NCBI RefSeq assembly: GCF_009827445.1
Contig: NZ_WTYI01000001.1
Location: forward strand, 1,020,381 to 1,084,380
DNA length: 64,000 nucleotides
Direction: 5' to 3'
DNA from: Qipengyuania aquimaris
GTDB taxonomy: Bacteria > Pseudomonadota > Alphaproteobacteria > Sphingomonadales > Sphingomonadaceae
Positions 40,026 to 50,308 of the stretch are shown in pieces (the stretch's first letter is position 1; every line of letters starts with the position of its first letter). Below the pieces are notes generated by a model. The model worked only from the letters and a program-made list of their open reading frames with translations, was not told where the DNA came from and did no database searches. Position numbers and translations under genes: made by a program.

Positions 40026-40478
40026 ATGCTCCGCGAAAAGATCCAGACCGAAACCGTCACTGCCATGAAGGCCAAGGACAAGGAGCGCACCGCCGCGCTC
40101 CGCCTGATCGGTGCGAAGATCAAGGATCGCGATATCGAACTGCGCACTTCGGACAAGAAGCCGGAGGATGACGAGCTCGTTACCGACGTGCTGATGAAAA
40201 TGGCCAAGCAGCGCCGCGAATCGATTGCCATGTACGAAGACGGCGGCCGGCAGGAACTGGCCGACAAGGAAAAGGCCGAACTCGTCGTGATCGAGGAATT
40301 CCTGCCCAAGCAGATGAGCGAGGACGAAACCCGCGCCGCCATCGCCCAGATCAAGGCCGATACCGGTGCCGAAGGCATGAAGGACATGGGCAAGGTCATG
40401 GGCGAATTGAAAGCCCGCCACGGCGCAACGCTCGATATGAGCAAAGCCAGCGGCCTCGTGAAGGAGGCGCTGTCGTGA
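40026..40478 (+). CDS. GatB/YqeY domain protein
   Basis: A 150-residue protein related to the tRNA-binding tail of GatB amidotransferase. It matches the YqeY family (MLREKIQTETVTAMKAKDKE at the start; EFLPKQMSEDETRAAIAQIK in the middle; MKDMGKVMGELKARHGATLD near the C-terminus). It may recognise aminoacyl-tRNA, but its role is not settled. The ATG at 40026 was chosen because it starts the family alignment. The next gene begins inside its stop (GTGA overlap), and dnaG and rpoD follow, a common arrangement. Confidence 0.93.
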   Translation: MLREKIQTETVTAMKAKDKERTAALRLIGAKIKDRDIELRTSDKKPEDDELVTDVLMKMAKQRRESIAMYEDGGRQELADKEKAELVVIEEFLPKQMSEDETRAAIAQIKADTGAEGMKDMGKVMGELKARHGATLDMSKASGLVKEALS

Positions 40479-41158
40479 AGCGCCTTTTGCTGATTGCCGC
40501 GCCATTCGCCCTCGCCGCCTGCGGTTCGAGCGAGCCCGAACCCGCGCCGACGCTCACGCCAACGCCTGCGCAGCCGCGCACGCTGGTCGCCGCCGATCTC
40601 GACCTGTCGACGCTGGGTGCGAAGATTGTCGGTCCGCAAGGGCCCGAGGTCGAAACGATCCTAAGCGCAGGCAGCGCACAGATCGGCGAGATGGTCAGCT
40701 TCGTCGCGTGCCCCGAAGGCGTTGAAACCTGCGAGCCTGGCCAGATGCCGGAAGGCACGATCTATACGTACGTCCACCAGGTGACCCTCGACGGCGTAAG
40801 TACTGCTCAGCCTGAAGCAGGTCCCGAAGTGGTCGAAGCGCCGCCTACCCTGTTCAGGACCACCGAGCGCGCCCACGGCTTCAACGGCTCGCTGGGCTAT
40901 TCGCGCAGCCAGGCGCAGGCCGCTTTCGGTAGCGAGGAGGCAATCGGCGTAACGATCGACGATGGCCGTCTCATATGGAGAGTTGTCGACGGGCAGAGTT
41001 GGCGGGAAAACGCCACCGTCACTGTTTGGTGGCAGTCGACTGAGCCTCCCGCTGGTCCTTCCGATGCGTTCTTGCTGGAAGTCCTGGGCGATCAGGCCGT
41101 TGCGCGAGGACCCTTCCCGGCGGAAGAAAAACCGGCAACGGAAGTGCCCGCCAACTAG
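40475..41158 (+). CDS. Hypothetical lipoprotein between yqeY and dnaG
   Basis: A 227-residue predicted lipoprotein: signal MKRLLLIAAPFALAACG with lipobox LAAC, then a proline-rich linker (EPEPAPTLTPTPAQP) and a domain with a possible disulfide pair (FVACPEGVETCEPG, near residue 80). Later it has FNGSLGYSRSQAQAAFGSEE. I do not recognise the family. The GTG start at 40475 overlaps the yqeY stop by four bases, so it is cotranslated with that gene. It ends 32 bases before dnaG. Confidence 0.78.
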   Translation: MKRLLLIAAPFALAACGSSEPEPAPTLTPTPAQPRTLVAADLDLSTLGAKIVGPQGPEVETILSAGSAQIGEMVSFVACPEGVETCEPGQMPEGTIYTYVHQVTLDGVSTAQPEAGPEVVEAPPTLFRTTERAHGFNGSLGYSRSQAQAAFGSEEAIGVTIDDGRLIWRVVDGQSWRENATVTVWWQSTEPPAGPSDAFLLEVLGDQAVARGPFPAEEKPATEVPAN

Positions 41159-41190
41159 CGGCTTTCGCCTTCAGGCAGTAGGGAGAGGAG

Positions 41191-43092
41191 ATGGCCCTCT
41201 CACCCCAATGGCTGGATGAATTGCGCATGCGGACGACCCTGTCCGCCGTGATCGGCCGCACCGTGCGCCTGACCAAGGCGGGGCGTGAGTTCAAGGCGTG
41301 CTGCCCGTTCCACAATGAGAAGACGCCCAGCTTCTACGTCAATGACGAAAAAGGCTTCTACCATTGCTTCGGGTGCGAGGCGCATGGCGATGCCATCCGT
41401 TGGCTGACCGACCAGCGCGGCATGCCCTTTATGGATGCGGTCAAGGAACTGGCGGCGGAAGCGGGCATGGAAGTCCCTGCCCCCGATCCCCAGGCCGCCA
41501 AGCGCGCCGAAAAGCGCGCCAGCCTGCACGACGTCACGGCAGCTGCGCAGGACTGGTTCGTCAATAACCTCCGATCAGCCGACGGCGCGCAGGCAAGAAG
41601 TTATCTTGGTAGGCGCGGGTTCTCGGACTCGATCATCCGGGAATTCGGTTTCGGATATGCTCCACAGGACAGGCAGGCCTCGAAAGCGGCCTTGTCGCGC
41701 TTTAAGGAGCAAATGCTGATCGAAGCCGGCATGCGGATCGAGGTCGAGGGCAAGGATCCCTACGATCGCTTTCGCGCGCGGCTCATGCTCCCGATCCACG
41801 ATGCGCGCGGCCGGGTCATCGCTTTCGGCGGACGCATTCTCGATAGCGACAGCAATCCCAATGCGCCCAAGTATCTCAACTCGCCCGACACCCCGCTCTT
41901 CGACAAGGGCCGCACGCTCTACAACTTGCACCGCGCCGCGCCCGCGTCTCGCCAGACCGGGCGGATTATCGTTGTCGAGGGGTACATGGACGCGATCGCA
42001 CTGGCGAACGCCGGCATCGCGGAAGCCGTCGCACCGCTCGGCACGGCCCTGACCGAGAACCAGATCGAGCTCCTGTGGCGGCAAGTCGAGCGGCCGATCC
42101 TGTGTTTCGACGGTGACAATGCCGGGCAAAGGGCGGCCATGCGCGCCATCGAACGTGCCCTCCCCATGCTGCGTCCCGGGCATTCACTCTCCATCGTCAG
42201 ACTGCCTGCCGGAATGGACCCCGATGACCTGATCCGCGAGAAGGGCGTGTCTGCCATCGAAGAGCTGCTCTCCAGCCCGGCAAGCCTCCTCGACACTTTG
42301 TGGGAGTTCGAAAAGGCCGCCGCGCCCCTGACTTCACCGGAAGAGAAAGCCGGGTTGAAAGCGCGCCTGATGCATCACGTCGAGGCCATCGAGCATCCCG
42401 ACATCCGGGCGCTCTACAAGCGCGAATTGACCCAGCGGTTCTCCGACTTCGCATTTCCGCCCCGCCCCCAGCGCGAATTCAAACCACGTGGGGAATGGAA
42501 AAAGGGAAGCTTCAAAGCACCTTCTCCCCAACTTTCGGCCGATGCCGAGCGGCGCTTGAAAAGAGCGATCGAAGGCGGGTCGCGTGATACACTGGCGAGC
42601 GCTGTAATCCACGGAATGCTGCGCCATCCGGGCGAGATCGCCCGCCATGAGGCGGCGCTCGCCCGCGTGGCACAGAGTGACCGAAATGTCGGTTCGGCGA
42701 TAGATTCGCTTCTTGCCGCAGCGGAAACGCTTGATTCGCGCGCGCAATCGCCCATATCGCTACCCGAAGGCCTACCCGCCCCACCGGCTAACATCCGTTT
42801 CGCCTTTCTTGATGAAGGCACCGACCCGGTAGATGCGCGCGAGGAACTGGCCGAAGCCGTGTCTCTGCTGGTCGAAAGGCCGGCACTCGAAGCCGCGTTG
42901 GCAGCAGCGACCGCGCGTTTCGAGAGCGACCCCGAAGGGGCTTTCGTCGAACAGCAGCAATTGCTGAAACGGAAGCTGGAATTCGAGGCGCGACTCGGGC
43001 AAATGGCAAGCCGCAAGGCCGCTTCGGCGACCGCAAAAGATTCAGATGCCGCACAGGACCCGGAACCTGGCAGCGGCGCAAGTACGGACTGA
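41191..43092 (+). CDS. dnaG: DNA primase DnaG
   Basis: Synthesises RNA primers at the replication fork. The 633-residue protein has the N-terminal zinc finger (CPFHNEKTPSFYVND then FYHCFGCEAHGDAI, near residues 31-66), the RNA-polymerase core, and the TOPRIM motif IVVEGYMDAIALANAGI (near 258) with the second acidic cluster CFDGDNAGQRAA (near 305). The C-terminal part should bind helicase DnaB. The ATG at 41191 follows GGGAGAGG. It is followed after 9 bases by rpoD, as in the widespread dnaG-rpoD arrangement. Confidence 0.97.
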   Translation: MALSPQWLDELRMRTTLSAVIGRTVRLTKAGREFKACCPFHNEKTPSFYVNDEKGFYHCFGCEAHGDAIRWLTDQRGMPFMDAVKELAAEAGMEVPAPDPQAAKRAEKRASLHDVTAAAQDWFVNNLRSADGAQARSYLGRRGFSDSIIREFGFGYAPQDRQASKAALSRFKEQMLIEAGMRIEVEGKDPYDRFRARLMLPIHDARGRVIAFGGRILDSDSNPNAPKYLNSPDTPLFDKGRTLYNLHRAAPASRQTGRIIVVEGYMDAIALANAGIAEAVAPLGTALTENQIELLWRQVERPILCFDGDNAGQRAAMRAIERALPMLRPGHSLSIVRLPAGMDPDDLIREKGVSAIEELLSSPASLLDTLWEFEKAAAPLTSPEEKAGLKARLMHHVEAIEHPDIRALYKRELTQRFSDFAFPPRPQREFKPRGEWKKGSFKAPSPQLSADAERRLKRAIEGGSRDTLASAVIHGMLRHPGEIARHEAALARVAQSDRNVGSAIDSLLAAAETLDSRAQSPISLPEGLPAPPANIRFAFLDEGTDPVDAREELAEAVSLLVERPALEAALAAATARFESDPEGAFVEQQQLLKRKLEFEARLGQMASRKAASATAKDSDAAQDPEPGSGASTD

Positions 43093-43101
43093 TTGCTCTT
43101 T

Positions 43102-45108
43102 ATGGCCACCAAGACCAAGTCGGGCGACAAAGACGACGCACCGCTGATCGATCTCAACGAAGCGTCGGTCAAAAAGCTTCTTACCAAGGCGAAGAAGAAG
43201 GGCTACGTCACCTATGACGAGCTCAACGACGCCTTGCCCCAGGGCGAGATGAGCTCCGACCAGATCGAAGACATCCAGTCTGCCCTGTCCGAAATGGGCG
43301 TCCAGATCGTCGAGAACGACGAGGATGCGGAGCAGGAAGACGAAGTCGAAGAAATCGCTCCGGCGCCTTCTTCGGGGGAGAAAGAGCCCGCCAAGAAGCC
43401 GACCGGGCCGAAGAAACTGGCAGCTGGCGAGCGTACGGACGATCCGGTCCGCATGTACCTGCGCGAAATGGGCGCGGTCGAGCTGCTCAGTCGTGAAGGC
43501 GAAATCGCCATTGCCAAGCGCATCGAGTCCGGGCGCGACATGATGATCATGGGCCTTTGCCAGAGCCCGATCACCTTCCACGCTATCATCCAGTGGTCCG
43601 AAGCGCTCAATGCCGAGGAAATGCAGCTGCGCGAGATCCTCGATCTCGACGCCATGCTCTCCAAGGAACCGCCGGCAGACAAGCTGAACGACGACGCCGA
43701 AGACGATGATGACGACGGCGAAATCTCGGAAGAAACCGCCGGCCCGACCATTCGTGACGAAGACGACGACGATTCCGAGGAATCGGAAGACGAGGACGGC
43801 GAAGAAGGTTCGAAGAAGGACGACGAAGAGGAAGAGGACAACACCATGTCCCTTGCTCAGATGGAAGCCGCCCTCAAGCCGGACGCCATCGAACGCTTCG
43901 CCCGTATCGCAGACCTGTTCGGCAAGTTTGAAAAGCTGCAGACAGAGCGCGTCGAAGTTCTCGGCCGCGGTGACGATTTCCCGGCCGCAAAGGAAAAGAA
44001 GTACGAAGCGCTTTCGGAACAGCTTACTGCCGAGGTGGAGAGCGTCCAGTTCCACGCGACCAAGATCGAATTCCTGGTCGACAATCTCTACGCCTTCAAC
44101 CGTCGCCTGACCGCTCTCGGCGGCCAGATGCTCCGCCTGGCGGAACGCCACAAGGTCAAGCGTGTCGACTTCCTCGATTCCTATATCGGGAACGAGCTCG
44201 ACGACACGTGGATGGACGACAAGGTCAAGAAGGATAAGAAGTGGGCCGCCTTCGCCGAGAAGGAAGCCGATGCGATCGACCGCATCCGTGCGGAAATCGC
44301 CGATATCGCCGGCGCTACCGGCATGGCCCTGCCCGAATTCCGTCGTATCGTGAATATGGTCCAGAAGGGCGAACGCGAAGCGCGTATCGCCAAGAAGGAA
44401 ATGGTCGAGGCTAACCTGCGCCTCGTCATCTCGATCGCGAAGAAGTACACAAACCGCGGCCTGCAGTTCCTCGACCTCATTCAGGAAGGCAACATCGGCC
44501 TGATGAAGGCGGTCGACAAGTTCGAATACCGTCGCGGCTACAAGTTCAGCACCTACGCAACCTGGTGGATCAGGCAGGCAATCACCCGCTCGATCGCCGA
44601 TCAGGCACGCACGATCCGCATCCCGGTCCACATGATCGAGACGATCAACAAACTGGTCCGCTGCTCTCGCCAGTTCCTGCATGATCAGGGCCGCGAACCG
44701 ACGCCCGAAGAGATGGCGGAGAAGCTCTCCATGCCGCTCGAGAAGGTGCGCAAGGTGATGAAAATCGCCAAGGAACCGATCAGCCTCGAAACGCCCATCG
44801 GCGACGAGGAAGATTCGCACCTTGGCGATTTCATCGAGGACAAGAACGCGATCATCCCGGTCGATGCAGCGATCCAGGCGAACCTCAAGGAAACGGTCAC
44901 CCGCGTCCTTGCTTCGCTCACCCCGCGTGAGGAACGCGTTCTGCGCATGCGTTTCGGCATCGGCATGAACACCGACCACACGCTCGAAGAAGTCGGCCAG
45001 CAGTTCTCCGTTACGCGCGAACGTATTCGGCAGATCGAGGCAAAGGCGCTGCGCAAGCTCAAGCATCCGAGCCGCAGCCGCAAGATGCGCTCCTTCCTCG
45101 ACCAGTAA
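43102..45108 (+). CDS. rpoD: RNA polymerase sigma factor RpoD (sigma-70)
   Basis: Housekeeping sigma factor. The 668-residue protein has region 1.1 at the N-terminus, region 1.2 ([20 protein letters not shown], near residue 113), a long acidic non-conserved insert (about 195-260, mostly D and E), region 2 (FDL-type core: [20 protein letters not shown] and [20 protein letters not shown], near 452-500), region 3 and region 4 with [20 protein letters not shown] (near 630). The ATG at 43102 ([13 protein letters not shown]) fits the family start; a TTG nine bases earlier is less likely. A hairpin terminator follows. Confidence 0.98.
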   Translation: MATKTKSGDKDDAPLIDLNEASVKKLLTKAKKKGYVTYDELNDALPQGEMSSDQIEDIQSALSEMGVQIVENDEDAEQEDEVEEIAPAPSSGEKEPAKKPTGPKKLAAGERTDDPVRMYLREMGAVELLSREGEIAIAKRIESGRDMMIMGLCQSPITFHAIIQWSEALNAEEMQLREILDLDAMLSKEPPADKLNDDAEDDDDDGEISEETAGPTIRDEDDDDSEESEDEDGEEGSKKDDEEEEDNTMSLAQMEAALKPDAIERFARIADLFGKFEKLQTERVEVLGRGDDFPAAKEKKYEALSEQLTAEVESVQFHATKIEFLVDNLYAFNRRLTALGGQMLRLAERHKVKRVDFLDSYIGNELDDTWMDDKVKKDKKWAAFAEKEADAIDRIRAEIADIAGATGMALPEFRRIVNMVQKGEREARIAKKEMVEANLRLVISIAKKYTNRGLQFLDLIQEGNIGLMKAVDKFEYRRGYKFSTYATWWIRQAITRSIADQARTIRIPVHMIETINKLVRCSRQFLHDQGREPTPEEMAEKLSMPLEKVRKVMKIAKEPISLETPIGDEEDSHLGDFIEDKNAIIPVDAAIQANLKETVTRVLASLTPREERVLRMRFGIGMNTDHTLEEVGQQFSVTRERIRQIEAKALRKLKHPSRSRKMRSFLDQ

Positions 45109-45139
45109 AATTTGCCGCTCAATCGGTGATTTCAGGTTC

Positions 45140-45167
45140 GGCCCGCTGGCAATCAGCGGGCCGTTTC
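45140..45167 (+). terminator. Terminator after rpoD
   Basis: GGCCCGCTG (45140-45148) pairs perfectly with CAGCGGGCC (45154-45162) around GCAAT, followed by GTTT. The T-run is short. It lies between rpoD and rpiB. Confidence 0.75.
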
Positions 45168-45182
45168 CGTAAGGGGATGGCC

Positions 45183-45620
45183 ATGCGTATCGCTATTGCC
45201 TCCGACCACGCCGCGATCGACCTGAAGGCCGAACTGCGCGATTGGCTCATCGAACAGGGACACGAGGTCGCCGACCTCGGCCCGGACACGACCGACAGCG
45301 TCGATTACCCCGACTTCGGCTTTAAGCTGGCGAGTGTCATAGCCGATGGCACGGCAGAGCGCGGCATTGCCCTGTGCGGGTCGGGCATCGGGATTTCGAT
45401 GTCCGTCAATCGCAATCCCGCCGTGCGCTGCGCGCTTGTGTCCGAGCCTCTCTCGGCTTCGCTGTGCCGCGAACATAATGACGCGAACTGCATCGCGATG
45501 GGCGCGCGCCTCACAGGTAGCGATATGGCCAAGGCCTGCGTGACCGCATTCCTCGAAACCGAATTCGCAGGCGGGCGCCACCAGCGCCGCGTCGACAAGC
45601 TCTCCAACCCGGAAAACTGA
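45183..45620 (+). CDS. rpiB: Ribose 5-phosphate isomerase B
   Basis: Interconverts ribulose 5-phosphate and ribose 5-phosphate in the pentose phosphate pathway. The 145-residue protein shows [20 protein letters not shown] at the N-terminus with the phosphate-binding SDH, the active-site [17 protein letters not shown] (catalytic Cys near residue 65) and [13 protein letters not shown] (near 98). The ATG at 45183 has AAGGGG six bases upstream, better spaced than the ATG at 45177. It starts a run of plus-strand genes with glyA two bases downstream. Confidence 0.95.
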   Translation: MRIAIASDHAAIDLKAELRDWLIEQGHEVADLGPDTTDSVDYPDFGFKLASVIADGTAERGIALCGSGIGISMSVNRNPAVRCALVSEPLSASLCREHNDANCIAMGARLTGSDMAKACVTAFLETEFAGGRHQRRVDKLSNPEN

Positions 45621-45622
45621 TC

Positions 45623-46936
45623 ATGGCAACCCAGGCAGCACACACCCAACGCGACCCGATGGACCGTTTCTGGCACGACACGCTGGAACAGGCGGATCCT
45701 CAAGTTCACGCAGCGATCCGCAACGAATTGGCCAGGCAGCAGGACAAGATCGAACTGATCGCAAGCGAGAATATCGCCTCGACGGCCGTGCTCGAGGCTA
45801 CCGGCAGTGTCTTCACTAACAAGTATGCGGAAGGCTACCCGGGCAAGCGCTATTACGGCGGGTGCGACTATGCCGATGTCGTGGAAACGCTGGCAATAGA
45901 GCGGGCCAAGCAATTGTTCGGCTGCAACTTTGCCAATGTTCAGCCCAATTCCGGCAGCCAGATGAACCAGGCCGTTTTCCTGGCCCTGCTGCAGCCTGGC
46001 GATACTTTCATGGGTCTCGACCTGAACTCGGGCGGTCACCTCACCCACGGCTCGCCGGTCAATATGAGCGGCAAATGGTTCAATCCGGTCAGCTACGGCG
46101 TTCGCAAGGACGACGAGCTGATCGACATGGACGAGGTGATGGCGACGGCAAGGGAGCATAAGCCCAAGCTCATCATCGCAGGCGGTACCGCATACTCGCG
46201 CGTGTGGGACTGGGAAGCATTCCGCAAGGTAGCCGATGAAGTCGGCGCGATCCTGATGGTCGACATGAGCCACATTTCCGGCCTCGTCGCCGGCGGCGCC
46301 CACCCCTCGCCCTTCCCCCATGCCGATGTCGTCACCACGACCACCCACAAGAGCCTGCGCGGACCGCGTTCCGGCGTCATCCTGTGGAACAACGAAGAGC
46401 TGACCAAGCCGCTCAACATGGCCGTATTCCCGGGCATGCAGGGCGGTCCGCTGATGCATGTGGTCGCAGCCAAGGCGGTCGCATTCGGCGAAGCCCTGCG
46501 TCCCGATTTCAAGGACTATGCGCACCGCGTCGTCGAAAACGCCCGCGCTCTTGCCCGCGGCATCGAGGCGAACGGCCTGCGTGTCGTTTCCGGCGGCACG
46601 GACAACCACTCCATGCTGGTCGACCTCACTGCAAAAGACGTCACTGGCAAGGCAGCCGAAGCCGGTCTCGACCGCGCCTGGCTCACCTGCAACAAGAACG
46701 GCATACCTTACGACACGCGCAGCCCCTTCGTGACAAGCGGCATCCGCCTCGGCACGCCAGCAGGAACTACGCGCGGCTTCGGACCGGCGGAGTTCGAAAC
46801 CATCGGCAAGCTGATCTGCGAAGTCGTCGACGGCCTTTCGCGCAATGGCCCCGAAGGCGACGGCCAGGTCGAAGAAAGTGTGCGCGCTCGCGTGTCCGAA
46901 CTGTGTGCGAAATTCCCGGTCTACCCGGGCCGCTGA
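45623..46936 (+). CDS. glyA: Serine hydroxymethyltransferase
   Basis: PLP enzyme that makes glycine and methylene-tetrahydrofolate from serine. The 437-residue protein has [20 protein letters not shown] (near residue 36), [18 protein letters not shown] (near 104) and the PLP lysine region [15 protein letters not shown] (near 235), plus [16 protein letters not shown] (near 372). It begins two bases after rpiB and is followed by a small membrane gene and nrdR. Confidence 0.98.
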   Translation: MATQAAHTQRDPMDRFWHDTLEQADPQVHAAIRNELARQQDKIELIASENIASTAVLEATGSVFTNKYAEGYPGKRYYGGCDYADVVETLAIERAKQLFGCNFANVQPNSGSQMNQAVFLALLQPGDTFMGLDLNSGGHLTHGSPVNMSGKWFNPVSYGVRKDDELIDMDEVMATAREHKPKLIIAGGTAYSRVWDWEAFRKVADEVGAILMVDMSHISGLVAGGAHPSPFPHADVVTTTTHKSLRGPRSGVILWNNEELTKPLNMAVFPGMQGGPLMHVVAAKAVAFGEALRPDFKDYAHRVVENARALARGIEANGLRVVSGGTDNHSMLVDLTAKDVTGKAAEAGLDRAWLTCNKNGIPYDTRSPFVTSGIRLGTPAGTTRGFGPAEFETIGKLICEVVDGLSRNGPEGDGQVEESVRARVSELCAKFPVYPGR

Positions 46937-46947
46937 GGAAACAGACG

Positions 46948-47172
46948 ATGGACGACAAGGAACCCAAGCACCAGGACCATGACCTGCTCCCCGACGCGCG
47001 GGACGAGCTCAAGGCAATGATGAAGGAAGGGGGCGATCATCCTTCGACCGCGCCCGTCCTAACCGGGGCGGCCATCGGTGCGGTTGCCGGATGGGTCCTG
47101 CCTGTGGTCGGACCGGTCATCGGCGGCGTCGCCGGTGCCGGCCTGATGCTCTATAAGCGCCTGAGACCGTAA
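46948..47172 (+). CDS. Small glycine-zipper membrane protein
   Basis: A 74-residue protein: an acidic N-terminus ([20 protein letters not shown]) and then a glycine-rich hydrophobic hairpin, [20 protein letters not shown] followed by [12 protein letters not shown]. Such GxxxG repeats pack helices together in membranes or small pores. I do not recognise a named family. It lies 11 bases after glyA and two bases before nrdR, all reading the same way, so it belongs to that operon. Function unknown. Confidence 0.72.
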   Translation: MDDKEPKHQDHDLLPDARDELKAMMKEGGDHPSTAPVLTGAAIGAVAGWVLPVVGPVIGGVAGAGLMLYKRLRP

Positions 47173-47173
47173 A

Positions 47174-47644
47174 ATGCGCTGTCCTTTCTGCGCTTTCGAC
47201 GACACCCAGGTTAAGGATAGTCGTCCGACCGAGGATTCGACCTCGATCCGCCGTCGCCGCCAGTGTTCCAGTTGTGGTGCGCGTTTTACCACCTTCGAAC
47301 GCGTGCAATTGCGCGAAGTGACCGTGGTCAAATCCGGCGACCGGCGCGAAGCGTTCGAGCGCGCGAAGCTTGAACAGTCGATTTCCCTCGCCTGCCGCAA
47401 GCGCGATGTGTCGCCAGAACGGATCGACCAGCTCGTCTCCGGCATCCAGCGCCAGGTTGAAACCGCCGGCGAGGCCGAAATCGCATCGCAGCGTATCGGC
47501 GAAATGGTCATGGACGGACTGCGCCAGCTGGATTCGGTCGCCTATATCCGCTTCGCTTCGGTCTATCGCGACTTCAGTGAAGCCCGCGACTTCGAAGAAT
47601 TCGCAAGCACAGTCCAGGAAGCCGCAGCCAATGAGCGGGGCTGA
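47174..47644 (+). CDS. nrdR: Transcriptional repressor NrdR
   Basis: Zinc and nucleotide-binding repressor of ribonucleotide reductase genes. The 156-residue protein has the N-terminal zinc ribbon CPFC...CSSCG (residues 3-34, with [20 protein letters not shown]) and the ATP-cone domain ([20 protein letters not shown], near 53-72). It starts two bases after the small membrane gene. Its last 14 bases overlap the following methyltransferase gene. Confidence 0.97.
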   Translation: MRCPFCAFDDTQVKDSRPTEDSTSIRRRRQCSSCGARFTTFERVQLREVTVVKSGDRREAFERAKLEQSISLACRKRDVSPERIDQLVSGIQRQVETAGEAEIASQRIGEMVMDGLRQLDSVAYIRFASVYRDFSEARDFEEFASTVQEAAANERG

Positions 47645-48362
47645 CCTCCGCAAGCCGGTTATCGTTCTCGTCCGGCCCCAGCTTGGCGAAAATATCGGCA
47701 AGGCGGCGCGCGCCATGCTGAATTTCGGGCTTTCCGAACTGCGATTGGTCGAACCGCGCGACGGTTGGCCCAATCCATCGGCCGGTCCCGCCGCATCTGG
47801 CGCGGATATCGTGCTTGAAAATGCACACGTCTTCTCCACCACCGCCGAAGCCGTGGCCGATTGCGCCCATGTCTACGCCACCACCGTTCGCAAGCGCGGC
47901 GTGACCAAGCCCGTCGTGACACCGGAAGAAGCGGCCTCCGAAATTGCAGTCGCAGCCGGGCGCAGCGCGATTCTCTTCGGTCCGGAACGCTCCGGCCTCG
48001 AAACCGAGGACGTGGCGCTTGCCCGCGCAATCCTGACCGTTCCGATTAACCCCGAATTCGGATCGCTCAATCTCGCGCAGGCGGTGATCCTTTGCGCCTA
48101 CGAGTGGAGCAAGCACGAAACGCTGGCCCAGCCGACGCAGGAAGACCTCTTGCCGCCTGCCCCCCAGGAAGAGCTGGAAGGTCTGATCGGCCACCTCGAA
48201 AGCATGCTGGAGCCGAACGGGTATTTTCTCCCCGAAGCTCGCGCCGATTCCACGCGGCGGACCTTGCGCGGTGTCCTGACCAAACCGGGCTGGAACCACC
48301 TTGAGATACGTACACTTCGTGGAGTGCTGTCATCGCTTCAGCGAAAACGTCGCGAAAATTGA
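47631..48362 (+). CDS. tRNA/rRNA 2'-O-methyltransferase, TrmJ-like (SPOUT)
   Basis: A 243-residue SPOUT-class methyltransferase that methylates a ribose 2'-hydroxyl with S-adenosylmethionine. Motif 1 is [20 protein letters not shown] (residues 13-32), with the catalytic Asn-Arg pattern; motif 2 is [17 protein letters not shown] (near 117) and motif 3 is [17 protein letters not shown] (near 143). The C-terminal extension (about 160-243) is typical of TrmJ, which modifies position 32 of tRNA. TrmH-like rRNA methyltransferases cannot be excluded. It starts inside nrdR (14-base overlap). Confidence 0.88.
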   Translation: MSGADLRKPVIVLVRPQLGENIGKAARAMLNFGLSELRLVEPRDGWPNPSAGPAASGADIVLENAHVFSTTAEAVADCAHVYATTVRKRGVTKPVVTPEEAASEIAVAAGRSAILFGPERSGLETEDVALARAILTVPINPEFGSLNLAQAVILCAYEWSKHETLAQPTQEDLLPPAPQEELEGLIGHLESMLEPNGYFLPEARADSTRRTLRGVLTKPGWNHLEIRTLRGVLSSLQRKRREN

Positions 48363-48375
48363 TTGCAAACTCATC

Positions 48376-48396
48376 GACAGTTCATGCTGTCATGAA
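48376..48396. repeat. Overlapping inverted repeats before the small secreted gene
   Basis: TTCATG-CTGT-CATGAA (48381-48396) and GACAG-TTCATG-CTGTC (48376-48391) are two perfect inverted repeats that overlap. They lie 42 bases before the ATG at 48438, in a 75-base gap. The positions suit an operator; no regulator is known. Confidence 0.3.
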
Positions 48397-48437
48397 TATG
48401 CGCGGCACCGAACCTTTAGAAAACACAAGGATTTACT

Positions 48438-48662
48438 ATGCGTTTTGCAGCGATTGCCGCTGGACTGAGCTTTCTTGCCGTTCCCGCCCTTGGCGGCCAG
48501 CCTGACGCGTCGACGGAAAACCGCACGCCGGCTTCCGAAGCTGACGCGAAGAAAAAGAACGAGAAGGTGTGCAAATATATCCGCACCGATATGAGCAGCC
48601 GCCGCAAAGAGAAGGTCTGCATGACCGCCGCCGAATGGATCGAATTCAATCGCGGCGAATAG
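48438..48662 (+). CDS. Small secreted protein with two cysteines
   Basis: A 74-residue protein with a signal peptide (MRFAAIAAGLSFLAVPALGG) and a short mature part containing KVCKYIRTDMSSRRKEKVCM, two cysteines 15 residues apart that could form a disulfide. I do not recognise the family, but short secreted proteins of this layout recur in sphingomonads. It converges with the chorismate mutase gene across 12 bases. Confidence 0.72.
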   Translation: MRFAAIAAGLSFLAVPALGGQPDASTENRTPASEADAKKKNEKVCKYIRTDMSSRRKEKVCMTAAEWIEFNRGE

Positions 48663-48674
48663 GGCCGCGCCGGA

Positions 48675-48998
48675 TCAGCCCTTGAGGCGGTCCCATTCAC
48701 CCAATTCGTAGGCGATCGAGGTTTCTACGAGATCGTCCCAGATTTGCGCGATCTTCCCTGCCGGAAGGTCGCGCTTTTCTGCATCGGCGCGCGCGTTTTC
48801 AATGACTTCGGTCTTGCGCGCTTCGTCGCGGACGACTTTGCGATCGGTCTTGATGCGCGCTGCCGCCCGCATGTAGCCGAAGCGGCGGTCGAGCAATTCC
48901 ATCAGCTCGCGATCGGTCGTATCGACGCCGGTGCGCACTTCGCGCATATCTTGGCAGTCTTCGGGCAGCTTGAAATCGGCAGGCTTTGAGGTGTCCAT
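48675..48998 (-). CDS. Chorismate mutase (AroQ type)
   Basis: Rearranges chorismate to prephenate for phenylalanine and tyrosine. The 107-residue all-helical protein has the AroQ pattern: [20 protein letters not shown] (near residue 24) with the substrate-binding Arg, [20 protein letters not shown] (near 52) and [13 protein letters not shown] at the end. The start at 48998 ([14 protein letters not shown]) was preferred over an upstream frame reaching 49067 because the latter adds atypical sequence. It diverges from the trp operon over 91 bases, so the two branches of aromatic synthesis adjoin. Confidence 0.9.
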   Translation of the reverse strand: MDTSKPADFKLPEDCQDMREVRTGVDTTDRELMELLDRRFGYMRAAARIKTDRKVVRDEARKTEVIENARADAEKRDLPAGKIAQIWDDLVETSIAYELGEWDRLKG

Positions 48999-49089
48999 GG
49001 CCGCGCCGAATGGCGAAGCCAGACGCACTTGTCGAGCGCAAACCAAACCCTCTCTCGACATTGGCAATTCTCCCCGTCATGGAGGCGCC

Positions 49090-50304
49090 ATGGCAAGCAC
49101 GGCAAATACCTTCCGCAACCAGCCCGACGAACGCGGGCATTTCGGCGATTACGGCGGCCGCTATGTGGCGGAAACGCTCATGCCGCTGGTCCTCGATCTC
49201 GAGCGTGAATATCGCAAGGCGCAGGCCGATCCGGAATTCCAGCGCGAGTTCGACGACCTGCTGGAACATTACGTCGGCCGCCCCTCCCCGCTTTATCACG
49301 CGGAACGCCTGACAGAGGCGCTTGGTGGAGCGCAGGTCTGGTTCAAGCGAGACGAGCTCAATCACACCGGCGCGCACAAGATCAACAATTGCATCGGGCA
49401 GATCCTGCTCGCGATCCGCATGGGCAAGACCCGCATCATCGCCGAAACGGGCGCGGGCCAGCATGGCGTCGCAACGGCAACCGTCTGTGCGCGTTTCGGC
49501 CTGCCCTGCGTGATCTACATGGGTGCGGAAGACGTCCGCCGGCAATCACCCAATGTCTTCCGGATGAAGCTTCTCGGCGCGGAAATCGTGCCCGTCACCA
49601 GCGGACGCGGCACGCTCAAGGACGCCATGAACGAAGGCCTGCGCGACTGGGTCGCGAATGTGGAAGACACCTTCTATATCATCGGCACTGCGGCCGGTCC
49701 CCACCCCTATCCGGAAATGGTCCGCGACTTCCAGAGCATCATCGGCAAGGAAGCGCGCGCGCAGATGCTCGACCGTATCGGTCGCCTGCCCGATCTTGCC
49801 GTGGCGTGCATCGGCGGCGGTTCGAATGCGCTCGGCCTGTTCCATCCCTTCCTCGACGACCGTGAGGTCAAGCTGCTGGGTGTCGAAGCGGCAGGTCACG
49901 GCCTCGACGGCGACGAACATGCGGCCAGCCTCCTCGGTGGCTTCCCGGGCGTACTCCACGGCAACAAGACCTACCTGTTGCAGGACGAGGATGGCCAGAT
50001 CACCGAAGGCCACTCGATCAGCGCCGGTCTGGACTATCCAGGCATCGGCCCCGAACACGCCTGGCTCAAGGACACGGGCCGCGTCGAATACACCGCCGTC
50101 ACCGACGAAGAGGCGCTTGAGGCTTTCCAGCTCCTGTGCCGCACCGAGGGCATCATCCCGGCGCTTGAGCCCAGCCACGCCATCGCAGCAGTCGCGAAGC
50201 GGGCGAAGGAGATGCCGAAGGACAGCGTGATCCTCGCGAACCTGTGCGGACGCGGCGACAAGGACATCTTCACCGTCGCTGAAAGGTTGGGAGTGGAGAT
50301 GTGA
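49090..50304 (+). CDS. trpB: Tryptophan synthase beta chain
   Basis: PLP enzyme that joins indole to serine. The 404-residue protein carries the PLP lysine in [17 protein letters not shown] (near residue 93), [20 protein letters not shown] (near 122) and the phosphate-binding [14 protein letters not shown] (near 240). The ATG at 49090 has GGAGG four bases upstream. It is normally preceded by trpF and followed by trpA; here trpF is absent and a membrane-protein gene lies between trpB and trpA. Confidence 0.98.
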   Translation: MASTANTFRNQPDERGHFGDYGGRYVAETLMPLVLDLEREYRKAQADPEFQREFDDLLEHYVGRPSPLYHAERLTEALGGAQVWFKRDELNHTGAHKINNCIGQILLAIRMGKTRIIAETGAGQHGVATATVCARFGLPCVIYMGAEDVRRQSPNVFRMKLLGAEIVPVTSGRGTLKDAMNEGLRDWVANVEDTFYIIGTAAGPHPYPEMVRDFQSIIGKEARAQMLDRIGRLPDLAVACIGGGSNALGLFHPFLDDREVKLLGVEAAGHGLDGDEHAASLLGGFPGVLHGNKTYLLQDEDGQITEGHSISAGLDYPGIGPEHAWLKDTGRVEYTAVTDEEALEAFQLLCRTEGIIPALEPSHAIAAVAKRAKEMPKDSVILANLCGRGDKDIFTVAERLGVEM

Positions 50305-50308
50305 CTGG

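Noticed and set aside
43042..45066. 674-codon minus-strand frame opposite rpoD
   Set aside because: Antisense of rpoD; the repetitive acid-rich sequence on the sense strand produces a long stop-free frame by composition.
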